Source: Mauremys mutica
Lineage: Eukaryota; Chordata; Testudines; Geoemydidae
NCBI RefSeq assembly: GCF_020497125.1
Contig: NC_059084.1
Span: 33,324,203-33,388,202 of the forward strand
Direction of reading: 5' to 3'
DNA: 64,000 nt
The notes under the pieces were generated by a model that searched no databases, had not been told where the DNA came from, and saw only the letters and a program-made list of their open reading frames with translations. Positions 32,966 to 45,800 of the stretch are shown here, piece after piece. The translations under genes and the position numbers were made by a program. Within the stretch, counting starts at the first letter, position 1. Every line of letters begins with the position of its first letter.

Positions 32966-33539
32966 TGTGCGGAGAAAGGGTGGGTGAGATACAGGGTTCC
33001 CATGGAAACTGACAGGCACAGGGTGCCCCCCCCCACCAGCGACAGTTCTGAGACCCCAGCCCCTGCTTAGCCATGTCCTGTGGCAGGGAGTCCCACAGGC
33101 TCTCAGGAGCCTCGCTCAGAGATCAGAGGGACGGCTTCTCTCAGGCCCCCACTCCCTGCACATGGTGCCAGCCCCGGCAGGGAGGAACATGCCGGGGTAC
33201 AGCTGGGAGCCGGGGGATGGATGGAGAAATGTAGGAGAGTGTGGTGGTGGATACACCCCATCCTCAGGGCTCTCAGCTGGGCCAGACAAACACACTCAGG
33301 GTCTCTGGCAGCAGTGACCACATGCCAGCACAGGCAGGAGAACCTGGGCCCACCCTGCTCCACCGGGTCCTTGCCTCATGGAGCTGGCAATCTCCGGGGT
33401 CAGGATTCAGGTCTTGGCTCCCAGTCTAGTCCCTGGATTGCTTCCTACCCCAAGGTGGGGGCGGGGCCTCTGTGGTTAACCCCTGCTTGCCCAGTGCAGG
33501 GTGGACACCCCCCCCCCTGCCCAAGGGAGTGTATGGGGC

Positions 33540-33790
33540 TGGATGGACAGACAGACGGAAGGAAGAAGGGTGTGTGGGAAGAACAGTCTGTGGGCAGTGA
33601 GCATGGACGGAGAGAAGGAAGGAAGGTGTGTGGGGTTGGACAGAGCATGGGGGGGGCTGAGGATGGACAGAAGGGGGTGTCGGACAGGCGTGGGGGTGAG
33701 GACAGATGGATGGAAGGAGGGGGAGTCAGAGCAGGGGGTGAGGATGGACAGATGGATGGGGGGGGGGGGGGTTGGACAGGCATGAGCGGG
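33540..33790. repeat. GGACAGATGGAT minisatellite, upstream of copy A exon 1
   Basis: Units of about 30-40 bp with GAGGATGGACAGATGGATGG and GGTTGGACAGGC. The equivalent array in copy B is at 62520-62800. Confidence 0.85.
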
Positions 33791-33869
33791 AGCTGAGGCT
33801 CGTGGGATCCGGAGGCAGCTCTGACCCAACAATGTGCTGAATTTCCTGCTCTGGTTCCGATCCAAACTC

Positions 33870-35330
33870 CCACCACTCCCCCATTCTGGGTCCAGCTCCC
33901 AGTGCCACGCTGTGGGGGTTAGTCAGGGGAAGGGGTAAGAGAGCCAGGACTCCTGGGTTCTATCCCCAGCCCCTGGGGGCCCCCTGTGCCAGGCTGTGGG
34001 GAACCTAGGTGGGTCACCGGGGGGGTTCACCCAGCTGGGCTGTCACCCTGCAGAGAACAGAGGAGGTTTGCAGAGCGGCCGTTCCGGGCGGAGGGGGGGC
34101 AGGCGCTGCTATTTATTTTCACTGGGGGCTGGAATGGCTGCCATGAACCCCCCTGCCTGAGGCTGCAAAGTCCAGTGCTGGCCACAGCTGGGGGCTCCTG
34201 CTCCCTGTCCCGGAGCCGGCCGGGCTGGGCCTGGCAGGGGTGAAAGGCCGGCAGTGGGCTGGGTTCTCCAGCAGCAGGAACCTGGCTCTGAATGAGCGGG
34301 GAGTCTCTGTGGAGGAGCAGGGACCTGAGGGTGCCAGGGGTGAGGAATGCCAGAGCTGCATGACCTAGAGCGGCTTCAGACCCCACTCTCGGGGCCGTGA
34401 TTCATCTCACTGCTGCTTGGCCAGGTGAAGAATTCCCAGCTCCGAGGTTGGATGGGAACATTGGGCTCACTCAGGTAACCCGCATGCCTGGCAAGGCCCG
34501 GAATGAACTCCTAGGGAAACTGAGGCACAACCCCCATCCTGCTTCAAACGCTGGCTGCCATGGAGGATCAACCCCAGCCCCGGGTGAGCTGTGCCAACTG
34601 CTAGTTACCCACACCAGAAACATTTGCTTTCCCTCTAGCGCATCCTTGTCCTGAGCCGGTGCCAGAGCAGGGCCTGCGATGCTGCTGCATCCCCCACAGA
34701 GCAGGTATTCACAGCCAGGGGCCAGGCGCCTCTTCGCCTGCTCCAGGGTAAGTGCCACAGACCAGGAAATGGCAGAGGCCCCGGGAAAGGCTCTGGTGGG
34801 GAAGGGAAGCTGGTTGGTTGTCCCTGGGATTTAACCCTGATGCCTAGTTCCCAGGCTGGAGAAAGGGAGTTGGCGTGAAAGCTACAGCAATTCACTGGCT
34901 GCAGCTCTCGCTGCTGCAGCTGTTTCTGGCAGAGCGCCCGAGGCTGAGTCACTGGCCAGGGGGTGAGGTCTGAGCAGGGAACAGGCCCCCAGCAGCCCCC
35001 AGAGCCCGTGGGGAGCAGGACAGAGCCGGCCAGGTGCCATGGGGATGGGCAGCGGGAGATCCATGCAGGAAGAAGTACAAAAAGGAACAGAAAGGGGCGG
35101 GGAACCAGGGATTGGACAGGGCAGAGCCACAAAGGTTTAGGGGTCACCTCCCTCCAACCCCCCCAACCCTGCCCTGGCACGCAGGGCCCCCACACCCAGG
35201 GAGGGGAGACTCTGCAGGGGCAAAGCCCTGAGTCAGGGGGACCAGCCCAGACCTGGGGGTGAGGGCAGGACCCAGGGAGGACTGAGGGACCCTGGACCCA
35301 GGGGGGCAGAACTAGGGGGGCCATGGTGGA
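33870..35330. other. Upstream intron of copy A, little recognised
   Basis: It holds one tRNA-like repeat copy (about 33920-33970). No exon is recognised. Confidence 0.4.
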
Positions 35331-35336
35331 CCTCAC

Positions 35337-35357
35337 CTCAAGGGAGGGATGCAGAGG
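35337..35357 (-). other. Candidate 5' untranslated exon of copy A
   Basis: A segment between TTTTCCAG and the donor TTGAG|GTGAGG is conserved with 63278-63306 of copy B, although the intron between it and exon 1 is not well conserved. It could instead be the 3' end of a longer first exon. Confidence 0.4.
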
Positions 35358-38300
35358 CTGGAAAATCAAAAGTAACTTTCCCCTGCTAGCCCTGCCCCAC
35401 CCAGCGAAGAAGTATCTGCAAACTCCCCACTCCCAGCTACTCTAAGTCAGGGACTGTCTGCAAAGTCCCTGTCCCCCATACTGGGAGCGAGGGACCGTCT
35501 GCAACCCCTTCCGTCCACACAGCTGGCCATGTGCTAGGGCGCCTCTGCAAACTGCCCTCCCTCCCTCCCTCCCCCTTGAACTGGGGCTGTCTCCTGCCTG
35601 CCCCTTTGCTGCCCTCCGGGGCCATTTCACTGGCAGGCCTGCCTGCTGTCTGCCCCAGCCGCGCTGCCTTCCCCAAGGAGGGTCTGACCTGCCAGACACA
35701 CACATCCCCTCGTGCACCCCAGGGGACCCCTAAACCCAGCCCTGGGTGGGCAGCAAATGCAGCTGGAGCGTCCCCCACAAACTCTGACTATACTAAAAAT
35801 CAGGCTGCCCTGGCCTCATGGCCCCAGGGCTGTCGTTTGTCAGACAGACATTGAACCAAAACCCTGGGGATAAAAGAGGTTTTTATTTTATTTGCTATTT
35901 CGGACACTTTTCATTTCAGAATTGTTGGCACCTGCTCCCTTCCCTCCCCCCACCCCCCGGTGAGACTCCCCACCCCACTGGGACTCAGGAAGCAGCTCCC
36001 GCCTCTCAGAGCGATGGGCTCAGGCTCTCTGCAGACTCTGGCCGTGTTAGTCCCACTCTGGGCAGTTCCCCACTCTCACAGCTCAGCTGGCTGGGAGCAG
36101 CAGGGGCCTGTGGAAAGCCTGGGAGCTGCGAGCAGACAGGGGCTGCAGGGACAGGGTCTGCAGTCCCTCCCGGGGCTAAGGGAGGCGTGTTTGGGGCTAT
36201 GGAGCGGAGTGTGCGGTTACGCACTGGGAGGAGGGAGTCTGGGCTGGCAAACCCAGAGGGGGAGCCGGAAAGGCGCAGGGGAAAGCAGCAAGGTGCAGGA
36301 CAGCACAGACCTGGGCTGCTGAGTGGAGGGCCTCCTTTGTCTCTTTCCCGGGCCAGGAGGTCACCTGATCTCTTTGTTCTCCAACACCTTCAGTTGGCAA
36401 CTTTGCAGAGGAGGGGCCCAGGCCACCAGTTGCCAGGACACAGGGTGTTGGCCATTTGCTGTGCAGGCAGGATCACACTGGCCCCTTAGGGCTCTGCAAC
36501 AATCACACATCACTAGACACTCGAGAAATGCATTGGGGAAACTGAGGCACTCACACAGCACTCAGAGGACACATAAAGAACATTCCCACTTTGTCACACA
36601 GGGGCACAGACCAGGCAGTGGGGAGAGGATTGCCAGGGACAGTTTGCACCGAAAGCCTTTGATACCCTGGAAGGGCAGGACACTAGGACCTGGCCCGAGG
36701 GCTGAGTCACCCAGAGGCAGCTGCAGCTCCTGGGGAGAGGGGCTGTGGAGTGAGCCGGGACGGTGGGAAGTGAGACCCCCAGAGGAGGGCGCAGCACCTT
36801 GAAGGAGCAATGCCCAGAGCGGCCAGGAGGAGGTGCCCTAGCGGCAGGTGGTGATGTGGCTGTGCAGTGTGGCCCCCAAAAGCAATGCAGGGTGCCAGTC
36901 TGCCGTGGACTCGATGCACAATCCTGTGTCCTGTGGGAGGCCAGATGGGATGGACCGTCCTGGCCCTAGAGCCTACAGAGCCGTGAATCTGGGACATGGG
37001 GCAGGCCCTGTCCTGGCCCCGTTGTGGTTGCACCCTCCTTCTTGCCCTGTCTCTCCCAGAGCCCCGGGGGGGCTGCCTGACTGGTGAGAGGAAATGCCCC
37101 AATGTTGGGCACAGAGCAGAGAGCTCCTTGGATCTGGGCCCATGAGCAGAGGAGGCCCAGTGCCCCACGTGGGCCCAAATGAGCTAATCAACAGGGGCAG
37201 GGACGCCACAGAGGAGGGGGGTGGGTCCTGGGGGTCACCCTGGGGTCGGCACCTTGGAAGGGAGCAGAGCTGGCTGGGCCTGGGAGGCTGCCAGAAGCAG
37301 GGGCACCAGGGACCCCCGGGAGGTGGCCCTGAAACCCACAGCCCAGGGGTGAGCTAAAGGCTGGTTCTGAAGGTTCCATTTGCTGGCGTTGGGCCAATAC
37401 ACCTTGTTAGAGGGACTGGGGAGGGCGTGTGCCAGGGGGCTGGGGGGAGGCCCTGCCTGGGACGGTGCCCCACTCTGGGGGAGAGCAGAGACGGCTGCCA
37501 GACAAGGCTGGGTCCCACATCCCCCGTCAAAGCTGGCCAATGGGAACTGTGCTAAACCCAGCCTCCTCTGGGATTTAGGCACCTCTGTGCTGAGGCACCA
37601 CAGCTGGAACGCCACCCTGGAGTTAGGCACCATGCCAGGAAAGCCACGGGAGGAGGGGGTAGAGCTGTATGTTACGCCCCCATCCCCGGCTGTGGGAGAC
37701 CCGGCTCGATCCCCCTCTGCCTGCCTGGGAACGGGTAAGGGGAGCTGTTGGGCCAGAGAGCAAGCAAGTGACTCTGGAGCCTGCAGAGCTCCCCGGGCGG
37801 GGGGGGGGGGCACAGAACAGGACCCCCGGCTAGTGAGTTACTGATCCAGAGAACAGCTCCGGCTGGAGCCTCCCCTGGAGCTCTGGGTTCAGGTGCTGCA
37901 GCCCAGTGACAGGCCCATGCTCCTGGCCTGTCTCCCCTCCAGCAGGGTGGGGAGCTGAACCGGGGCGACTGCTCAAAGCCCTGGGGTAAAAGCTATAAGG
38001 AGCCAGCTGGAGCTCAGAGCAAGCCACTGGATCCGGCCTTGCGACAGCAGCTTGGAGCCTCCCCTGGGGCCGAGAACCTGGGCACCCGCTGGAGGTGCAG
38101 GGCCTGGGGTCATGGGCAGGGCTGTAGGGACCCTGGCAGCGAACAGTCAGGTGCAGCAGGAGCTCGCAGGGCTCGGCAGCTGCTGAGCAGGGTTGGGGAA
38201 CGCCCTGAAAGCCCGAACGTTGGACGTCAGAGCCGGAAGTGGGAGTTGGGCACCCATCTGAATCACAAGCTCCTGTGCCAGCCGCAGGGACCATGCTCTG

Positions 38301-39515
38301 GGTTTCCTGACTGAACGGGTTTGCATTTCTTTTCAGTGTCACAGGGACGGGGAGTCTCTGGGGTCTGCAACATGTGCTGTGTGGATCCCGGCACCAGCCA
38401 TGGGATATTTCTTACCTCACAGGGACAGGCACCTTCCCTCAGCTTGAACTTCACCTTCACGGAGCTTTCCGCCTGGCGACAAACAAAGAGCCTGGATTCT
38501 GCCTGCCCCCACCCAGCTCCTGGGCTCAGAAGTGGGGTTCTGGGCTGGGCCCCAGCTCCCCTGGGTTTATAGCTGTTACACATCAAGATAACAACCCCTG
38601 TCTCTCTAGACTGTCCGGGGGAGCTGGGCACCCGGCTGCCATCTGGGCCTGGAAAATCTCCCCGTCTTTTCTCTCTAGAATTGTTCCTTCCCAGTTCAAT
38701 GCCCTGGGCTGGCAGCATCAGGGCCTGGCCCTGCAGCCGTTGGGCGTCAGCACAGGAGCAGGGCCGGCTCCAGGCACCAGCCTAGCAAGCAGGTGCCTGG
38801 GGTGGCCAATGAAGAGGGGGGTGGCACGTCCAGCCATTCGGAGGCAATTCGGCGGCGGGGCTCTCACTCCCTGTCGGAGGGAAGGACCTGCCGCCAAATT
38901 GCTGCTGAGCGCGATCGAGCTGGCCCTGCACAGGAGACTTGGCTGCCGGAGCCCACACGGCCGTCGGCGTCAGCGCCCAGACGGGAGCAGCCAGGCAAAG
39001 CACTGTGGGGGGCTGCGTGAGCAGGGGGGGAGCGTTTGCTGCTTCCCTGTCCCATTACAACGCCGCTAGGTCCTCGCTCCAGGCAGGGCCGGGGGTTCCC
39101 GAGCTGCTGGGGCTGGACGCCCGGTTCCCAGGTATCTGAATAAGAATCACGTGTCCCAACAGCAGCCGAGCAGGGACAGATTTTCCAGACGAGTGAGGGG
39201 GTGTCAGGGACCTGCACAGACCCAGAGCTAAAACATCCTGTTAAACCCGGCCTTGGGCTCTGCCCTGCATCTGCCCCCTGCACCCCACGTGCTCCCTGCT
39301 CTCCGGGGCTCCTCCCCGCCCCCACCAGCCGCCCCAGTGTCTGGGTGCAGCTGCTCTGCCCCACCAGAAAGCCGGAGCTGGGAGCGCTAATGCACCCGCT
39401 CAGGGCAGGCGGCCCCTGACCCTGCTGGGAACCCAGTGCCCTGGGCAGCCGTGGGGAGCTCGGAGCCCCAGGACCCCAGCCAAAGCCAGGCAGACAGACA
39501 AACCGGGGGAACTGC
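35358..39515. other. Spacer between copy A and copy B, nothing recognised
   Basis: No exon homology found on either strand. A T-rich stretch (about 35878-35897) gives AATAAAA on the minus strand. A repeat head, CAGGGCCGGCTCCAGG, starts near 38760. The frames in this interval show no domain. Confidence 0.5.
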
Positions 39516-39521
39516 TTTATT
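39516..39521 (-). terminator. Candidate poly(A) signal of copy B
   Basis: AATAAA on the minus strand, about 280 nt after the stop codon. It is the first one downstream. Confidence 0.5.
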
Positions 39522-39799
39522 CCAGCGAGGGGCTGGCAGAGACAGTCTCCGCCCACAGCAGCAAGGGCCTGTCTGCACAACCACCTTCCTCCGCTGTAAG
39601 TGACAGGGTCAGTTTAAACTGTTTTCCTTAAACTTATGCAACCAACTGGCTGCTCTTAATTTAGGATCCCTGTGGGGGGGTTAGCGGGGCTGGAGGCCCA
39701 GCGTAGCTGGGGTGGGGGTGGGGTATAGGGATGGGGAGGTTCAGCTGGTTTGGAGGCCCTGGGTAGCTTGGGGGGAGGGGTACAGGGATCCAGGGGGGC

Positions 39800-39879
39800 T
39801 CAGAGCCCAAAGACAGCAGGGCCAACGCTGCAGCCCAGCAGGGTGTTGGCGGCTTCCAGACATTCGCTCAGCTGGGGCC
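39800..39879 (-). CDS. VWA5A-like: Copy B exon 17 (residues 796-821, stop)
   Basis: Ends VGPAVFGL and TGA (39802-39800), matching the hydrophobic end of VWA5A (DPAIFAF in human). Confidence 0.92.
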
Positions 39880-42800
39880 CTGCAACGAGAAGAGGGTCAG
39901 GGGAGACATCAGCCTGGGGAACAGGGGGATGGGGGGGGAGGAGGAGACACCAGCCAGGGAATGGGGGACAAAGGGCACAGAGCTCACAGCCCGGGGCACT
40001 GACGTCGGGAGCTGGGGGGACGGGGGGCTGGGAGCCTGTCTGTCCTGGGACTGGAGGCCTCTGGGGGTCTGGCTGGGGGACCAGAGGCTGTTAGGATGCC
40101 GGGGGGCCCATGGGACACAGATCCCAGGGCTGTGGTTGGCTGGACTGTGGGGTCCTATGGGGTGGGGTTGGTACTGTGGGCTTGTGGGATCTTGGGAGGG
40201 GTGGGGGGACAGGCTGGGCTGTGGGACAGTCTCCAGAGGGTCGGGGGGCCTATGGGGCAGGGGCTCTCTGGTAGACGACCTGGGCCCTGCCCCCAAACAC
40301 CCACTCCCGTCTCACCTGCTTGGCCCCGCACCCAGCCCACAGCCTTGGCCTCCAGCAGCTCCCACTCGTCGCGCTGCCCCACGGCCCGGCCGTGCAGCCA
40401 GACCACGGCCAGCACCGTGGCCCAGATGCTAGGGGGCACGTCCTGGGGGTGGGGGTGGGGGGAAGAGACACAGCCTGAGACAGCGCCCAGCCCCTGTTCC
40501 CCTGAGCGCCGCCCCCATCCCCCCGACCCTGGGACCCCCAGGCACCCCTCCCAGAATTGCCCCCATCCCCCTGCCCTAGGGACCCCTCTGCCCCCCCCAG
40601 GGCCACATCCTGTGCAGGAGGGAGAGACACAGCCCGAGACAGCGCCCCGTCTGGGGACTCCCTCTGGTCCCCCGAGTGCTGCCCCCATCCCCCTGCCCCC
40701 TAATGCTGCCCATCCCCCTGCGCCAGGGGCCCCCCTGATTCCCCGCAGTGCTGCCCCCATCACCCCACTCTAGAGACCTCTCTGCCCCCCCAGCACTGCC
40801 CCCATTTCCCTGCCCTGGGGACCCCCCAATCCAGCGCTCCTGCCCCTTCCCCAGACTCAGAGGGTTCCCAGCCCCTCCACTCTAGCACCATGGACCCCCT
40901 ACCCAGATGCCTGGTGGGATGCCCGGGGGTAGGGAGACAGCCTCAGAGAGGACCCAGCCTGGGCCTCCTCATGTCCCCCCTCAGCCCTGGGCCCCCTCGA
41001 TCCAATGCTCCGATTCCCTGCAAGGGGGTTCTAGCTCCCCGCTGTGGGCCCGTCTCCCCCACTGGGCTCCAGATTTAGGGGTCATGTGATCCAGTCGCCC
41101 TCAGACCCGCCCCCAGCCTGGGTCACGCCCAGTCTCATCTGGGAGCAGAGAACGGGCCCAACTCATGGCACCTGCCCCCTTGTCTCTCCCCTCTCCTCCT
41201 CCCCCTGCACTCACCTGACTGGGCATCCTCCCCCTGGCGTCGGTCTCGCTCACCCCCAGCGCAGCAGCCAGACGGGGGTCCAGGTCCCACGAGCCGTCGG
41301 CATTCTGCAGAGACACCAGCCTCAGCAGGGGAGACACTTCCGGTGCCCGCTCTAGGGAGAGAGGTGGGGAGATGGCTCTTGCACGAGGTTATGGGTACAG
41401 AACAGCAACGTGGCCTGTCCAGGCTGGGGGACAGCCAACAACCTTAACTGTTACCCTCCACGCATCCTTAACTCTGCCCATCCATGGGCATCCTTAACTC
41501 TGCCCCATCCATGGACATCCTTAACTCTGCCCCATCCATGGGCATCCTTTATCTGCTTCTCTGCACCCTTAACCCCTCTGTGGGCACCCTCAACTCTGCC
41601 CCTTCCTGCACCCATGGGATGACAACTAATTTGCAGTTGGAGTTGGGAACCAAAGTCCCTTGGGCCCTGTGAATGTTTCAGCCCCAATCATTAATCTCAC
41701 AACCCCAGGGTGTTTCTCAAACACAATCTGACCCCGGGACCATCCTGCACTACAACCTGTGATACAGATATACGTCTGGGGAGACACAGAAGCGTCTAAG
41801 GGTATAGGGGAGACAGGATGTTACACAGTCTATATGATATTATAGCTGCCTGGGCCAGGGTTATGAGGCAGAGTTAAGGTTACCTGGGCTACAGCAAGGT
41901 TGTATTTCCACACTCTTCAAATTCAGGTTTAAGGGGAGCCTTAACTTTAACATTTCTGCCTTTCGTGGGCTTCTTTGTTTAGAAACCAGACCGGGCCAAC
42001 CACGATCTGTGCCCCTGAACTCACCTGTACAAACACCCGAGCCTGGGCCCAGCTTCACAAGGTATTTTTGTCTGGGAATTTAGCTGTGCCCATTTCAGAG
42101 AAAACTGCCCAGCGACATTTCTGTTACTAAAAAGCGACTGATTACCCCCTCCGCTGCCCAGCTGGGCCCTCCCCACATGTAGCTCATTGATACAAACTCA
42201 CCCCCCAAATTCCAGCTTCACAGAGTTTATTGCCTGGGAGTTTCCTTATTTTTTCCATTTTCTTACAAGATCATTTACGTCCTGACACTTAAAAAACAAC
42301 CAGCTGTGGATTCCCCCTCCCCCAGCATCACACTGCTGTTTTGCCCAGGAAGTTCCTTCACTTTCTATGTGGCTGTTAAACACTTGCCCGGCTCTGGGAC
42401 CGTCAGGGCACGTCTGTCTCTGACCCGATGAAGCGTCATCCTGGTGTTTCCCCCCATCTCTGAGTCCTGAGTCCCAGCCCCTGCCCCCCTCACCTTCCTT
42501 GGACGCGGTCTCCGGCGGGGCGCTGAGTGTGCAGGACTTCCTGACCTTGTGTCGGGGGCTCCCACAGCTGCCCTTCAGCATGGCGAGGGAGCCAGGAGGA
42601 GCGGTGCCGGGGGAGAAGAGAGCCCCTACTGCCCGTGGGGAGCTCTGGGGGTGAGTGTCCCGGAGGAGGACGGGGGGACGGCAGCTCTTAACTTGCAGGT
42701 TGAAGGCCATGGCGCAGTCCACGGACACACTGGAAAGCCCTTGGGCCTGGGCCATGGACATGCGGGGTGCGGCCCCGAAGGCTGGGTGGGAGACAGACAG

Positions 42801-45800
42801 AGAGGGACAGACAGACACGCAGACAGAGACAGGCTAAGAGAGGGAAGGGAAATCCCCTCCCCCTCCACACAGCACCCAGAGCCAACACACCATTGGGACC
42901 CCTCTCCCATGCCCCCCCAGCTGGATACCCCCAACACCCAGCCCCATCCTCCTCTCCCCCCAGCTCCCCCAGAGTCTGGATCTCCCCCTAGCCCATCCCC
43001 CCAAGCTGGGACCCCCTGGATCCAGCCCCTCCCCTGCAGCTTTCCCCCAGCTTAGACCCCTCATCAAGCCCCAGGGGACGCGGGGGCGGGTGCTGCACCC
43101 CATGGATGAGGGCAGGATGCTGGGGGAGGGGGGCGAGAGGCCCCCGCTAGCCAGGCTTGGTCATGACAGCGATGCGCCCGCCCCTCCAGTCCCTGCCTGT
43201 CTGTGTCTCTGTCTGGGTCCGACTGTCTGATTCTCGGTCTCTGCCCCCATCTGTTTGGGTCTCCGGTTCTGGGTCCATCTGTCTGTCCGTCCGTCCCACA
43301 GGCCAGGCCCGGCGGGCTGCTCCCTGTCCCACCCAGCCGCTCTCCCCCTGCCCTGGGGACGGGGGCACTGGGGTCACCCTGGGGGTGCAGGGAGGGGGCA
43401 GCACAGCCCCATGGGAGCGGGGGCACGGAGAAGAGCACAGGAACATTAGCCCATAACCATGATCCCCCCATCCAATGCTCCTGGGTCCCTCCTCTCACAC
43501 TGGGATCCCCCTGTTCTGGGACCTTCCCATAATTCCTTCCCCCTTCCCTCGCCCCAGTGCCACGTTCCCCCACAGTGCCAGGTTGGGTCCCCCTCCCACC
43601 TGAGCCCTCTCCCATGTTGTCCCCCCCCCAGTGCTGGGATCCCTGATCCCGCTTCCAGTGTTACCTGCCAGCGGGATGTCCCGTCTCACCAGCGGCCCCT
43701 GCACCGGCTGCCCCCGCTCTGTGTCCACCCCCACGTAGGCCGTGAGGGAGCAGACGACCCCCGAGCTCAGGCTGGTCTCCAGCACCCGGCGCCGGTCCCC
43801 CTCCGACCCGGTGTCCACGGCCCCCTCCAGCTCCAGCAGCAGCGACTTGGCTGCCAGCCGGTGAACGGGCAGCCTGTGCCGGGGACAGAGAGTCATGGGG
43901 TGAGCCCTGGATGCCTGGGTTCCAGCCACTGTGGGGAGGGGATTAGGGGCTAGTGGGATAGTGTGTGTGTGTGTGTGTGTGTAAACCAGGACCCCTGGGT
44001 TCTATCTCTGGCTATAGGAGGGCAGTGGGGTCTAGTGGTCACAGCAGGGAGGCTGGGAGCCAAGACTCCTGCTTCCTTCTGTGACTTGGGGCAGGTCCCC
44101 TCCCATCTCTATTCTGTTGGGGGTGGGGATGTGGGGGGCAGGACCCAGCGGCTTGGGAAGGACGAGGACCAGGGGAGCGTTGCTGTCACCTGTCTCCATC
44201 CTGTGGCTGAAGGGGGAACTGCAGCGTCTCCTTGTAGGTCTGGTCCTGGATGCGATACTGCAGGCTGACGCCACCCACGGCAGTGTCTGGGGGCTGCAGG
44301 CAGAGAAAGGGGGTCAGGGGTGGAGTGCGAGGGGGGAGAAGATGCCTGGGGACCCCCCCAGACCCGGCTTACAGAACAAAGGGGGTAAATACGCCCAATT
44401 CACAGCAGTTAGGGGGCTGCCTAGTCAGCCCAACGGCCATCAGTAGGGTCAGGAGATAACGACCCCCTTTGAGATCCATGGGGCTGGGGTAGCACAGAGA
44501 CCTCCAGCCCAGTGGTCACTGGTAGGGAACAGAGTTATCGATCCCCACGGAGGTCTCATCTACACCACATGCTGCAGTATAACTACGTCGCTCAGAGGTG
44601 TGAAAAATCCACACCCCTGAGCTCCAGCTCCCTGAGTGACGTAGTTACACTGACCTTAGCCCCCCATGGAGACAGGGCCGTGTCGGCAGAAGAACTTCTC
44701 CCATTGGCTTAGAGTGTCTTCACCAGACGTGCTACAGTGGCGCAGCTGTAAATGTATAGCATAGACCTGCCCCTGAGATCAATGCAGCCAGGCTAGTGCA
44801 GAGACCCCCCCAGCCCAACTGCCATCATTAGGGATCAGAGTTAACATTCCTCACTGAAATCAATGGCCTGGGATGGCACAGAGACCCCCAGCCCAATGAC
44901 CATCATTAAAAATTTAAGAGGGGCCATATGGGGTCAGACCAAAGGTCCACCTAGCTCAGTATCCTGCCTTCCAACAGTTTAAACCTGCTGCCTATTAATT
45001 TCATTTGGTGACCCCCTAGTTTGTGTGTTATGAGAAGGAGTAAATAACACTTCCTTATTCACTTTCTCCACACCAGTCATGATTTTATAGACCTCTATCA
45101 TATCCCCCCTTCGTCATCTCTTTTCCAAGCTGAAAAATCCCAGTTTTAGTAATCTCTCCCCATATAGCAGCCGTTCCATACCCCTCATTATTTTTGTTGC
45201 CCTTTTCTGAAACTTTTCCACTTCCAATATAAGTTTTTTGAGTTGGGGTGACTAGCTCTGCACACCGTATTCAAGATGTGGATGTACCAGGGATTTATAT
45301 AGAGGCAACATGATATTTTCTGTCTTATTATCTATCCCTTTCTTAATAATTCCCAGCATTGTTTGCTTTTTTGACACCGCTGCACATTGAGTGGATGATC
45401 TCAGAGAACTATCCACAATGACTCCAAGGTCTCTTTCTTGAGTGGTTAAAGCTAATTTAGATCCATCATTTTGTATGTGGGGTTGGGATTTTCCAATGTG
45501 CATTAGTTTGCATTTATCAACACTGAATTTCAGCTGCAATTTTTTTGCCCAGTCACCCAGGTTTGTATAATTTTTGGTGGTGCCCAGAATGGGTCCAAGC
45601 AGAGCCGTCCAGTCCATAGGACTGACCAGGGCAACTGCCCCAGGTCCCGCACTTTGGGGACCCCCGCGCTTCAGGGGGATGCAGGGTCCAGGGTGGCCTG
45701 GGGGATTAGCAGGGGACCTGGTGCCGGCAACAGCGAGCAACCCGGCCCCAGCCTGCCCCGCTGCGCTCTGCCCCGCCGGCTCCCGGCATCGCTCGGGGGA

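Noticed and set aside
33080..33796. 238-codon plus-strand frame
   Set aside because: Runs over intron 1 of copy A and the GGACAGATGGA minisatellite; no domain.
35960..39069. Several frames of 100-230 codons in the spacer
   Set aside because: They overlap on both strands, lack domains and splice logic, and contain repeat pieces.
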